Origin: Persicobacter diffluens
Lineage (GTDB): Bacteria; Bacteroidota; Bacteroidia; Cytophagales; Cyclobacteriaceae
DNA: 64,000 nt
Reading direction: 5' to 3'
Assembly: GCF_036244895.1 (NCBI RefSeq)
Contig: NZ_BQKE01000001.1
Span: 868,001 to 932,000 of the forward strand
Numbering within the stretch: position 1 is the stretch's first letter; each line of letters begins with the position of its first letter. The notes beneath the pieces are model-generated. The model had not been told where the DNA came from. It did no database searches and worked only from the letters and a program-made list of their open reading frames with translations. The translations under genes and the position numbers were made by a program. Of this stretch, positions 19,781-27,402 are shown one piece after another.

Positions 19781-19815
19781 GATTTAAAAGTTAGCGAATA
19801 ATAGCACTGAATGAA

Positions 19816-20907
19816 ATGCGGCACAATCTGACCCTTTATGTAATTCTTGGTTTTCTCATATTCATTGGGCTTGCCTGGCTCTTCTCGGATATTTTCGTTT
19901 ATGTGACCATAGCACTGATTGTCTCCACCTTCCTTAGTCCGCTAACGAATTATTTTTCCCAACGCAGAGCTTCCGGCTGGAGACTGTCGCGGGTCACCTC
20001 TGTTTTATTGTCTTATCTCATTTTTAGTGCCGTCATTACGCTCTTTATATTGCTGTTTGTGCCCCTCATCTCTGAGCAGATTGACGTTTTAAGCAAACTG
20101 AATGTGGATGATCTCATTGACAAAGTCTTGGAGCCTATTGCTTATGTGGAAGACTTTTTAATAGAGAATGGACTTAGCCGTAAGCCTGTTGGCTTTTTGG
20201 AAAGTGCTATTGGCAATAGTATAGAGGAACTTTTTAGCAGCATCGAGTTTTCCACCTTGGTGAATAATGTCATTTCTTTGACCGGAAACTTATTGGTTGG
20301 CGTACTGGCCGTATTTTTTATCAGCTTTTTCTTTTTACTGGAAAACGGTTACCTCCGAAGAAAGGCGATTTCCTTCGTTCCCAATAAATATTTTGAGCTT
20401 TTTGTTTCTACTTTCCAAAAAGCAGAAAAGCTGTTGACTAATTATTTATTAGGGTTGCAATTGCAAATGTTCTCCATTTTTGGTTTGGCCGCAGTTGGCC
20501 TTACGATTGTCAATATTAGGTATGCGGCCACAATTGCGCTTTTTGCCGCAATTGCCAACCTTGTTCCCTACCTTGGGCCACTCTTAGGGGCGATTTTTGG
20601 GATTATTGTGGGAATTTCTACCAGTGTAGATCTTTTTACTTATCACGATTATTTAATCATGATTATTAAGATCGCATCGGTCTTTGGCTTGGTACAATTA
20701 ATAGACAATTTAGTCTTGCAGCCGGTTATTTTTTCAAAAAGTATAAAAGCGCATCCTCTTGAAATATTTATTATTATCTTTGCAGGCGCAAACTTATTAG
20801 GCATTGTGGGCATGGTTTTCGCTATACCTGCCTATACAATTTTGCGCGTTACTTTTGTAGAGCTTCGTGAAAGCTACAAACAGTACTATATTTTTAATCG
20901 GAATTAG
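19816..20907 (+). CDS. AI-2E/PerM family membrane permease
   Basis: The 363-residue protein has about eight predicted membrane segments: two at the N-terminus, a soluble extracytoplasmic-type region (about 95-165), then further helices with the family pattern NLVPYLGPLLGAIFG and the late motif ANLLGIVGMVFAIPAY. The PerM/TqsA family includes exporters of autoinducer-2 and Na+/H+ antiporter-like members; the substrate here is unknown. It is 23 bp upstream of ychF, so the two may be co-transcribed. Confidence 0.9.
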   Translation: MRHNLTLYVILGFLIFIGLAWLFSDIFVYVTIALIVSTFLSPLTNYFSQRRASGWRLSRVTSVLLSYLIFSAVITLFILLFVPLISEQIDVLSKLNVDDLIDKVLEPIAYVEDFLIENGLSRKPVGFLESAIGNSIEELFSSIEFSTLVNNVISLTGNLLVGVLAVFFISFFFLLENGYLRRKAISFVPNKYFELFVSTFQKAEKLLTNYLLGLQLQMFSIFGLAAVGLTIVNIRYAATIALFAAIANLVPYLGPLLGAIFGIIVGISTSVDLFTYHDYLIMIIKIASVFGLVQLIDNLVLQPVIFSKSIKAHPLEIFIIIFAGANLLGIVGMVFAIPAYTILRVTFVELRESYKQYYIFNRN

Positions 20908-20930
20908 AATAATTATATTATAAATCGCAT

Positions 20931-22028
20931 ATGGCACTTCAATGTGGTATTGTAGGTTTACCCAATGTGGGGAAATCGACGCTTTTTAATGCTTTGGCTA
21001 ATAATAAGGCTGAAGCGGCCAACTTTCCTTTTTGTACTATTGAACCAAATGTAGGGGTGATTTCTGTCCCGGATCCTCGCCTTGGTGAATTGGAGGCCCT
21101 GGTTAATCCTCAAAGGGTAATTCCTACTTCTATGGAATTCGTGGATATTGCGGGCTTGGTGAAAGGAGCCAGCCGTGGGGAAGGTTTAGGGAATAAGTTT
21201 TTAGCCAATATCCGTGAAGTAGATGCTATTGCGCACGTGGTAAGATGTTTTGATGATGAAAACATTGTACACGTGGATGGTCGCGTTGATCCAATGGCGG
21301 ATAAAGGGGTGATTGATGCTGAGCTTCAGTTGAAAGACCTGGAGTCTATTGAAAAACGTCTTCAGCGGGTAGAGAAAATTGCTAAATCAGGTGATGCAGA
21401 CGCAAAGCGTGAGGTAGCGGTTTTAAAAATGTATACTGAAGCATTGGAGAACGGCAATAATGCCCGTTCAGTTGAAGCTTCAGAGGAAGATCTTGAAATT
21501 ATTGGTCATTTGAATTTGCTGACCATTAAGCCGGTGATTTATGTGGCCAATGTGGATGAAGAAAGTATTCACACTGGAAACGAATTCGTAGATGCTTTGC
21601 GTGAAGGCGTGAAAGACGAAAACGCTTTGGTCATTACCGTATCTGCGGCTATTGAATCTCAGATAGCAGAGATTGAGGATAAAGAGGAGCGTGATATGTT
21701 CCTGGAGGAGTATGGCTTACAGGAGTCTGGCTTGAGCAGATTGATTCGCGCTGCTTATGAGATCCTGAACCTGATTACTTACTTCACCGCTGGGGTTCAG
21801 GAAGTTCGTGCCTGGACGATTGAAAGAGGATGGAAAGCGCCACAGGCAGCTGGGGTCATCCACACTGATTTTGAGCGTGGCTTTATCAAGGCTGAAGTCA
21901 TTAAATTGGGCGATTATCAGGAATTTAAAACCGAAGCGGGTTGCCGTGAAAATGGTAAAATTTCAATAGAGGGTAAAGAATATATCGTAAAGGACGGAGA
22001 TATTATGCATTTCCGTTTTAACGTTTAA
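20931..22028 (+). CDS. ychF: Redox-regulated ribosome-binding ATPase YchF
   Basis: The 365-residue protein is a clear OBG-family P-loop ATPase: GLPNVGKST Walker A at the N-terminus, FPFCTIEPNVG switch region, DIAGLVKGASRGEG G3 region, a coiled-coil insertion (about 125-200), and the C-terminal TGS domain ending in VKDGDIMHFRFNV. The NVDE segment in place of NKxD explains the ATP preference known for YchF. It binds ribosomes and modulates translation under stress. Length is typical. Confidence 0.97.
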   Translation: MALQCGIVGLPNVGKSTLFNALANNKAEAANFPFCTIEPNVGVISVPDPRLGELEALVNPQRVIPTSMEFVDIAGLVKGASRGEGLGNKFLANIREVDAIAHVVRCFDDENIVHVDGRVDPMADKGVIDAELQLKDLESIEKRLQRVEKIAKSGDADAKREVAVLKMYTEALENGNNARSVEASEEDLEIIGHLNLLTIKPVIYVANVDEESIHTGNEFVDALREGVKDENALVITVSAAIESQIAEIEDKEERDMFLEEYGLQESGLSRLIRAAYEILNLITYFTAGVQEVRAWTIERGWKAPQAAGVIHTDFERGFIKAEVIKLGDYQEFKTEAGCRENGKISIEGKEYIVKDGDIMHFRFNV

Positions 22029-22322
22029 TAGAACTTAAAAGGAGCTTGTATTGAGCTCCTGAAGTTGAAATTTGAGGAAAGGATAGGCATTATTCTTTCC
22101 TCTCATTTGTAGTTTCAGGGTGTGTTTGCTGGGTTATTATTTCCTAATAAAAATCTAATTGATGTTATTTTTTAAAGGAATTATTTTAAATTAGTCGAAT
22201 ATTTCACGGTTAGTTTAAACCTTAGTAAAAGCCCGTAGTTACAGCAGTGTCCAGCGATGTGAGCATCGTTCCATGCTTGTAAAGTTTTTTACAATTTTTT
22301 TCAACTGAAAAATTCAGAAGGC
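22029..22322 (+). other. Hairpin-rich gap between ychF and the cas6-like gene
   Basis: This 294-bp gap holds five small inverted repeats: AGGAGCT/AGCTCCT (22040-22060), GAGGAAAG/CTTTCCTC (22074-22102), CGATG/CATCG (22255-22268), TTGTAAA/TTTACAA followed by T7 (22277-22301), and CTGAA/TTCAG (about 22306-22318). The first two may end ychF transcription, although no T-run follows. The last three form a structured leader just before the TTG start of the cas6-like gene; the fourth looks like a weak terminator or attenuator. Confidence 0.5.
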
Positions 22323-23114
22323 TTGAGAATTCGTATTGTATTTATTTTGAAAAATAAAGGAGCAAATGTTCCTTTTCATCATCAGTTTTTATTAGCGCAA
22401 TTGGTTAAGGGAATTGTAGTTAGAGGCGGGAATGAAAAATACCGTGGCTTCAATCACTATAATTTTTCCGGACTAAAGGGTCAAACCAAAATTAGCCGAA
22501 ATGGGCTACACTTCTTTTCCAGTCGTGTAACATTGGTGTTTTCTTCTACAGATCAGGAATTTATTAATTACTTCCTGACGGAGTTGTTTAAATTTCCTAC
22601 GGTTGAAGTGGGTAATCTAATTTTAATCCCTGAGGGAGTAGAAAAAGAAGAAACCCCAGCGCTTACGGAAGAAACAAAGTTTATTTGTATCTCTCCTTTG
22701 GTGTTGATTGTGCCTGGGTTTAATGATTCTCAGGGAAAAAGATTTATTTCTCCGGAAACGGAAGACTTCTCCGACATGCTCTATGAGTCTACTATGGGGC
22801 GTTTAGCAGATTATGGTCATTACTCCACCGAGCAACTTGCTGAGTTTACTAAATTCCAGGTTGTTCCTGATGCCGAATATCTGAGAAAAATTAAAGAGAG
22901 TCAGAAGAAATTCGCGAGAATCTATCCTGTTTACGATCAGGATGTGAAGTATGAAGTGCGAGGTTATACCTTCCCCTTTACTCTTTATGCAGCGAAAGAA
23001 GTTCAGGAATTTGTATTCCATAGCGGCTTGGGTGCTTTTACCCATAAAGGTCTTGGAATGTTGGATGTAGCCAACACTGATCTGACTAACAGAACGACTC
23101 GCTACGAGTGGTAA
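22323..23114 (+). CDS. cas6: Solitary Cas6-like CRISPR endoribonuclease family protein
   Basis: The 263-residue protein resembles Cas6, the RAMP-fold endoribonuclease that cuts CRISPR precursor RNA at a repeat stem. Seen features: an N-terminal ferredoxin-like strand (RIRIVFILK), the early HHQFLLAQL helix, a YRGFNHYNFSGLKG region where Cas6 proteins carry the active-site histidine, and the C-terminal glycine-rich loop SGLGAFTHKGLGMLDV. The start is TTG. No cas1, cas2, effector gene or CRISPR array occurs in the window, so it stands alone between ychF and a T9SS plug gene. Whether it serves a distant CRISPR locus or processes other RNA is unknown. Confidence 0.8.
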   Translation: MRIRIVFILKNKGANVPFHHQFLLAQLVKGIVVRGGNEKYRGFNHYNFSGLKGQTKISRNGLHFFSSRVTLVFSSTDQEFINYFLTELFKFPTVEVGNLILIPEGVEKEETPALTEETKFICISPLVLIVPGFNDSQGKRFISPETEDFSDMLYESTMGRLADYGHYSTEQLAEFTKFQVVPDAEYLRKIKESQKKFARIYPVYDQDVKYEVRGYTFPFTLYAAKEVQEFVFHSGLGAFTHKGLGMLDVANTDLTNRTTRYEW

Positions 23115-23131
23115 AAAATGAATAACGCGTC

Positions 23132-23163
23132 TTCCGCTGGAACCTCACAGGACACCAGCGGAA
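23132..23163. terminator. Hairpin between convergent cas6-like and plug genes
   Basis: TTCCGCTGG and CCAGCGGAA form a 9-bp stem with a 14-base loop. No T-run follows on either strand, so it is a weak or non-canonical terminator. Confidence 0.4.
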
Positions 23164-23175
23164 AACGAATGTTAT

Positions 23176-24462
23176 TTATTGTTGTAATGAATTGAAGGTC
23201 TTATACCCTATCACCTGATCGGCACGATCTGTAGGGCCTCTATAATAAACGATGATATCATAATCGTTTTCAGTATCCCAGAAGCTACCCTCTAGCTCCC
23301 ACCACTGAAGTCCTCCTCCCAAAATTACGTATTGATAATTGTAGAATCCCTGCTTTAAAAGGGTAGTACATTCATATAATCCGGAGTTTGGGTTCTTTTT
23401 CATTTTTAGTTTGGGCTGCAATTCCCAATTGCTAAAAGCTCCAATGAGGTAAATGTCTCCGCTGGCAATATTTTCTGCTTCTAGTCTGAAGGTGGCCTGA
23501 ACGTAATCGGCACCGCTTAAACCTTGTTCCAATCCCACGTTTTCAAGAAAGAATTGTCCATTTTGATCCTCAAAGCTGACATAAGGTTGCCCCATTCTGT
23601 TTTGATCAACATTTAGCATGGCATAGTTCATATCCGTTTCACGGCGTATTCTGGCCACATTCCTTCCCGTATAGGAGACTGACCTTAAATCGGTATAGCG
23701 AAATTCATTACCTGCTATAAAATTATTTTCACCATTAAAGAAATTATATTCAATCTGCCCTAGGTCATTGCGTACATTGGTGGGCTCCAGGTTAAAAATA
23801 GCGTTGTCCCATCTTTGGTTTTGGCGTAGCACCACCTTAATATCAGTGAAGGCATTTGAAACGGTATAGGAACCATAATTAATGCCGAAATTAATCTGCT
23901 GGTTGATGTCTCTGTTCATTACTAAATCAGATCGTCTGACCTCTGAATTAATGGCGGCCACATTTCTGTAGACTACAAAACGCGAAGTGATAATTAAATC
24001 TTCCGGATCAGCATCGCGGTAAACAGCTACCAAATAATTACCGGTTTCCTTAAGTCTTGGAATAGGAAATTGATATTTTACGTATTCTACCCGGGTATTT
24101 TCAGAGAACTCATATTCCGTCACATTAAATTCATTATACTGATCCAAATAGTCCATATTGACCAAATTGGAGGGTTTCCAGTCATAATTGCAATGAATGA
24201 TTTTTGCCCGGTACTCTTCATAATCTTCATTGATATCATCAAACTCCAATACCAGCTGAATGCCACTCCCAATAGGGATTACCGGAGCGATCATCATTCC
24301 GATGGGGTCATTTGTTTTAGGAAATATCTTTACTCCTTTTATCCGATCTTCGTAAACATGATCTCGATAAAGCATTTTGGTCTTTTTGGCCCATGATTGA
24401 AGAGGGGCACAAAACAACATGAGCAGCAAAGCCTGCAGGTAGTATTTTTTATTCATATACAA
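23176..24462 (-). CDS. Type IX secretion system plug protein (DUF5103)
   Basis: The 428-residue protein starts with a signal peptide (MYMNKKYYLQALLLMLFCAPLQSWA, here only its first part is hydrophobic) and matches the Bacteroidota DUF5103 family: early IPIGSGIQLVLEFDD and NCDW-like CNYDWKPSNL, FVVYRNVA and a C-terminal FSNWE-containing carbohydrate-binding-like domain with the ending YYRGPTDRADQV. In Flavobacterium the member called Plug closes the periplasmic side of the SprA translocon when it is empty. It fits with the T9SS cargo genes in this window. It is transcribed alone. Confidence 0.85.
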   Translation of the reverse strand: MYMNKKYYLQALLLMLFCAPLQSWAKKTKMLYRDHVYEDRIKGVKIFPKTNDPIGMMIAPVIPIGSGIQLVLEFDDINEDYEEYRAKIIHCNYDWKPSNLVNMDYLDQYNEFNVTEYEFSENTRVEYVKYQFPIPRLKETGNYLVAVYRDADPEDLIITSRFVVYRNVAAINSEVRRSDLVMNRDINQQINFGINYGSYTVSNAFTDIKVVLRQNQRWDNAIFNLEPTNVRNDLGQIEYNFFNGENNFIAGNEFRYTDLRSVSYTGRNVARIRRETDMNYAMLNVDQNRMGQPYVSFEDQNGQFFLENVGLEQGLSGADYVQATFRLEAENIASGDIYLIGAFSNWELQPKLKMKKNPNSGLYECTTLLKQGFYNYQYVILGGGLQWWELEGSFWDTENDYDIIVYYRGPTDRADQVIGYKTFNSLQQ

Positions 24463-24516
24463 CAGTAGAATTTTTTGAATATAATCATCATAGACGGGAA
24501 ATTATAATTTAATTTT

Positions 24517-24616
24517 TAAGGCAGAATTATTGACGCTTAAATCGTCCTTCATCTGTAAGGCGGGAATAAAGCTAGAATTTTTCCCTGTACGCGTTTTTTC
24601 CAGAGAAGCAGATGAA
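24517..24616 (+). repeat. Partial copy of the 221-bp dispersed element
   Basis: The stretch from TAAGGCAGAATTATTGACGC to GAGAAGCAGATGAAT aligns with the first 100 bp of the dispersed element and lies directly before a full copy in the same orientation. It lacks the second half. Confidence 0.7.
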
Positions 24617-24617
24617 T

Positions 24618-24838
24618 TAACCCAGATTATTCATGATTAAATCCTCGTTTAGCGGTAAGGTGGAAAAAATGAAGGAATAGTTTCCTGTTTTGAGTTTTTT
24701 CCAACGAAACTGATGAATGAGGAGAAAGCAAGCTTGCCCAAACTGGGGCTATTATAAACCAAAGAAAATAAATTATAATAACCTGAAAATAAACCACCTG
24801 CACTAAATAAATAAATTGCGGTGAATAATTCGGGATAA
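24618..24838 (+). repeat. 221-bp dispersed element, copy 1
   Basis: Ends TAACCCAGATTATTCATG and GGTGAATAATTCGGGATAA are imperfect terminal inverted repeats. Internal landmarks shared with other copies are CGTTTAGC.G.AAGG, TTGAGTTTTTTCCAACGAA and GAAAGCAAGCTTGCCCAAA. No coding potential is seen. Confidence 0.8.
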
Positions 24839-24884
24839 AAGAAAGCTCACCCTAATTTGGACTATCATAAAATCAATAAAAAAA

Positions 24885-24989
24885 ACCGCCATGCGCTAAT
24901 AGTGAGTAGTGGGTTGTTTAGTTTGGCTTCCCGGGTATGGCGGTAAGTAAATTGGCCTTTGCCAATGGTCACCGAAGCAGCTAGGCATT
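24885..24989. other. Candidate structured RNA region
   Basis: ACCGCCAT (24885-24892) pairs with ATGGCGGT (24937-24944), and TTGGC/GCCAA forms another small hairpin (about 24952-24965). A strong terminator follows at 24991. This could be a small plus-strand RNA convergent with the ABC-F gene, or just the trailer of that gene on the minus strand. No known RNA family was recognised. Confidence 0.3.
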
Positions 24990-24990
24990 A

Positions 24991-25032
24991 AAAAAGCCCT
25001 GAAGTGGGTGGATACCACCTGAGGGCTTTTTA
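24991..25032 (-). terminator. Terminator of the ABC-F gene (works both ways)
   Basis: AAGCCCT/AGGGCTT (24994-25000 and 25022-25028) encloses an inner stem GGTGG/CCACC, with A- and T-runs on the two sides. It lies 2 bp after the ABC-F stop codon. Confidence 0.88.
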
Positions 25033-25033
25033 T

Positions 25034-26974
25034 TTACAGTAGTTTTTCCTCTAAATCTCCCACAGCGGTGGCATGGAGTTCCCAATCCTCATTTAGCTGT
25101 TTTTCTTTCGCTTTAATTTCATCGAGTTTTTGGGAAATTTCCCTTACCTTATCGTTATCAGCATAAATTTCAGGTTTTCCTAATTGAGCTTCCAGCTCTT
25201 CGCGGTCTACCTCCATTTCCATTAACTTCCCTTCCACCTGATCTAATTGCTTCTGTGCCTTTCTTAATTCTCGCTGAATATTTTTTCTTTCAGATTGAGA
25301 GTATTCCTGCTTTTTGGAAGGCTTCTCATTTTCATCCTCAGCGCTTGATTCACTATCACTGGACTGCTCAGCTAATCTTCGGTTTTCCATCCAGGCATTA
25401 TATTCCTGAAGGTTGCCCGGATATTCCTTTATTTGACCTTCCTCTATATACCAGATTTTATTTGCGACTTGTTCGATGAAGTTCCGGTCGTGAGAAACAA
25501 GTAGCAGGGATCCTTCATAGTTTTGAAGTGCCTGTGCCAATACGTTCACCGATTGAATGTCCAGGTGGTTGGTCGGCTCATCGAGTAATAGGAAGTTGGC
25601 TTCAGAAATAAGGACTTTTGCCAGGGCTACTCTCGATTTTTCTCCACCGGAAAGCACTTTGATCTTTTTGAAAACATCGTCCCCATTGAACAAAAAAGCA
25701 CCCAGTATGGACCTTAATTCCGTTTCTGTTCTGGTGGTGCCGGTTTGTTTTAGCTCCTCCACCAGGTCATTCTCCAGACTTAAAGATTCCAATTGATGCT
25801 GAGCAAAGAAAGAGGGAATGGCATTATGGCCAAGTTTTGCTTCCCCGCTTTGTATAGGCTCTGTCCCCATAATAATTCTCAGCAGGGTAGACTTACCTTT
25901 ACCATTGGCACCTACAAGTGCAATTTTATCACCTTTTTCAACTACGCCAGTGGCATTTTTTAGGATTTCCAGCTGATCGTAACGTTTGTCCACTTTGTCA
26001 AATGTGGCCACAAACCTTCCCGATGCCTGAGAAAAGGTGAAGCGAATATTCACCTTGGCTTTGGACTCTTGTACTTCCTCTACCATGTCCATCCTTTCCA
26101 ATTCTTTTACCCTGGATTGTACCTGTCTGGCCTTGGTGGCTTTGGAGCGGAAGCGTTCAATGAAACGTTCGGTTTCCTTTATTTTTTGTTGCTGATTTTC
26201 GAAAGCATTTCGCTGAACTTCCTGTCTGGCTACTTTCTCTTCTTTGTAAAAGTCATAATTCCCGGAATATAAATTGAGTTTTCCGCCGGAGACTTCCACT
26301 GTAATATTGGTGCAGTTATTCAGGAACTGTTGGTCGTGAGATACTACAATGACTGCGCCTTCATAATTTTTCAGATAATTCTCCACCCATTGAATAGAAG
26401 GTAAATCCAGGTGGTTGGTGGGCTCATCGAGCATTAGCAATGCGGGCTTTTCCAGAAGTAATTTGGCCAGCATTACGCGCATTCTCCATCCACCGGAGAA
26501 TTGGCTCAAGGGTTTTTCCAATTCTTCCGTTCTGAAACCGATTCCTTCCAGAATCTCCTCCGCCTTTGATTTCAGGCTATAACCACCAAGTGTTTCAAAC
26601 CTTTCCTGTAAAGTGGCCAGCTCTTCCACCATACGCTCTTCATAGGCAGTCTCCATTTTTTGGATCAAGGCTTCAATATCGGATTGAATTTTTAAAGCCT
26701 CGGAGAAAGCGCTCATGGCGATATGAAGAATGCTGTCGTCAGATTGAAAGGATAATAAATCCTGATTCAAATAACCAATAGAGGTTTCCTTACTTTTGGT
26801 GACATCTCCCTCATCCGGAGTGTATTCTCCTGCGATGATGCGGAGCAGGGTGGATTTACCAGCTCCGTTGGCACCGATAAGCGCGATCTTATTTTTGGGC
26901 TTCACATGTAAAGAGGCTTCAAAATAAATGGGGCGTCCGCCGATGTAATAGGTAAGGTTATTTATCGCTAGCAT
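25034..26974 (-). CDS. ABC-F family ATPase (Uup/YdiF type)
   Basis: The protein has two ABC ATPase domains on one chain: Walker A GANGAGKST and signature QFSGGWRMR in the first, GANGKGKST and LSGGEKSR in the second, each followed by LLLDEPTNHLD-type Walker B. Between them is the ABC-F linker (about 240-320), and the C-terminal 100 residues form a charged coiled coil as in Uup-type proteins. No membrane segments are present. ABC-F proteins act at the ribosome E site during translation or give antibiotic protection. The frame is open up to 27007, but MLAINNLTYYIGG at 26974 is the start that fits the family (646 residues). Confidence 0.93.
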   Translation of the reverse strand: MLAINNLTYYIGGRPIYFEASLHVKPKNKIALIGANGAGKSTLLRIIAGEYTPDEGDVTKSKETSIGYLNQDLLSFQSDDSILHIAMSAFSEALKIQSDIEALIQKMETAYEERMVEELATLQERFETLGGYSLKSKAEEILEGIGFRTEELEKPLSQFSGGWRMRVMLAKLLLEKPALLMLDEPTNHLDLPSIQWVENYLKNYEGAVIVVSHDQQFLNNCTNITVEVSGGKLNLYSGNYDFYKEEKVARQEVQRNAFENQQQKIKETERFIERFRSKATKARQVQSRVKELERMDMVEEVQESKAKVNIRFTFSQASGRFVATFDKVDKRYDQLEILKNATGVVEKGDKIALVGANGKGKSTLLRIIMGTEPIQSGEAKLGHNAIPSFFAQHQLESLSLENDLVEELKQTGTTRTETELRSILGAFLFNGDDVFKKIKVLSGGEKSRVALAKVLISEANFLLLDEPTNHLDIQSVNVLAQALQNYEGSLLLVSHDRNFIEQVANKIWYIEEGQIKEYPGNLQEYNAWMENRRLAEQSSDSESSAEDENEKPSKKQEYSQSERKNIQRELRKAQKQLDQVEGKLMEMEVDREELEAQLGKPEIYADNDKVREISQKLDEIKAKEKQLNEDWELHATAVGDLEEKLL

Positions 26975-27072
26975 TTGTATTTTCTTCAATGAGTAAGCAA
27001 GCTCCAAAACCGGAGTAAATACAAATTTATAAGGAAATGATGGTTCCTCACAGTATTAGCCGGGAAAAAGGG

Positions 27073-27402
27073 TTAATCCTCTCGCTTGGGGATCTTTTTT
27101 ATGATTTTTTCCAAAAATTGATTGGCTTCCAGCAGGCGGATTTCCTCTGGCGGATGCTGGCGAAGGTAATTGATAAAATCCATCAGGCTTTTGCCCGATT
27201 TCCCTGTGCCGGAAAAGTAAACACAATGGGGCGTATTATCCGAAAGAAGGGAGCTTAAAGGAAGTGATGAAAAGTTGTCCCAGGAAAGTAAATTGCTTTT
27301 AGCGGCGATATTGGCGTCGAAAGTTTGAAGATCAGGAATGGGTTGAAATCCTTGTGGTGCTTTTTCCCAACAGTGAAAATGGATGTGAAAAAAATCTGAC
27401 AT
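27073..27402 (-). CDS. Hypothetical protein downstream of the FG-GAP cargo gene
   Basis: The 109-residue protein is not recognised. It has no signal peptide or membrane segment; the second half (HCVYFSGTGKSGKSLMDFIN then helices ending IIKKIPKRED) looks soluble and alpha/beta. The GTGKSGKS string is P-loop-like but the rest of an ATPase fold is absent. Its ATG overlaps the stop codon of the upstream FG-GAP gene (TAATG), which suggests translational coupling. Confidence 0.6.
   Translation of the reverse strand: MSDFFHIHFHCWEKAPQGFQPIPDLQTFDANIAAKSNLLSWDNFSSLPLSSLLSDNTPHCVYFSGTGKSGKSLMDFINYLRQHPPEEIRLLEANQFLEKIIKKIPKRED

Noticed and set aside
24965..24985. Possible signal-recognition-particle RNA motif (GGTCACCGAAGCAGC)
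   Set aside because: The resemblance to the SRP apical loop is short, lacks the GGAA tetraloop context, and no matching long stem is present.
27073..27402. P-loop NTPase call from GTGKSGKS in the small hypothetical protein
   Set aside because: The protein has only 109 residues, the loop lies in the second half, and no Walker B or fold pattern follows.
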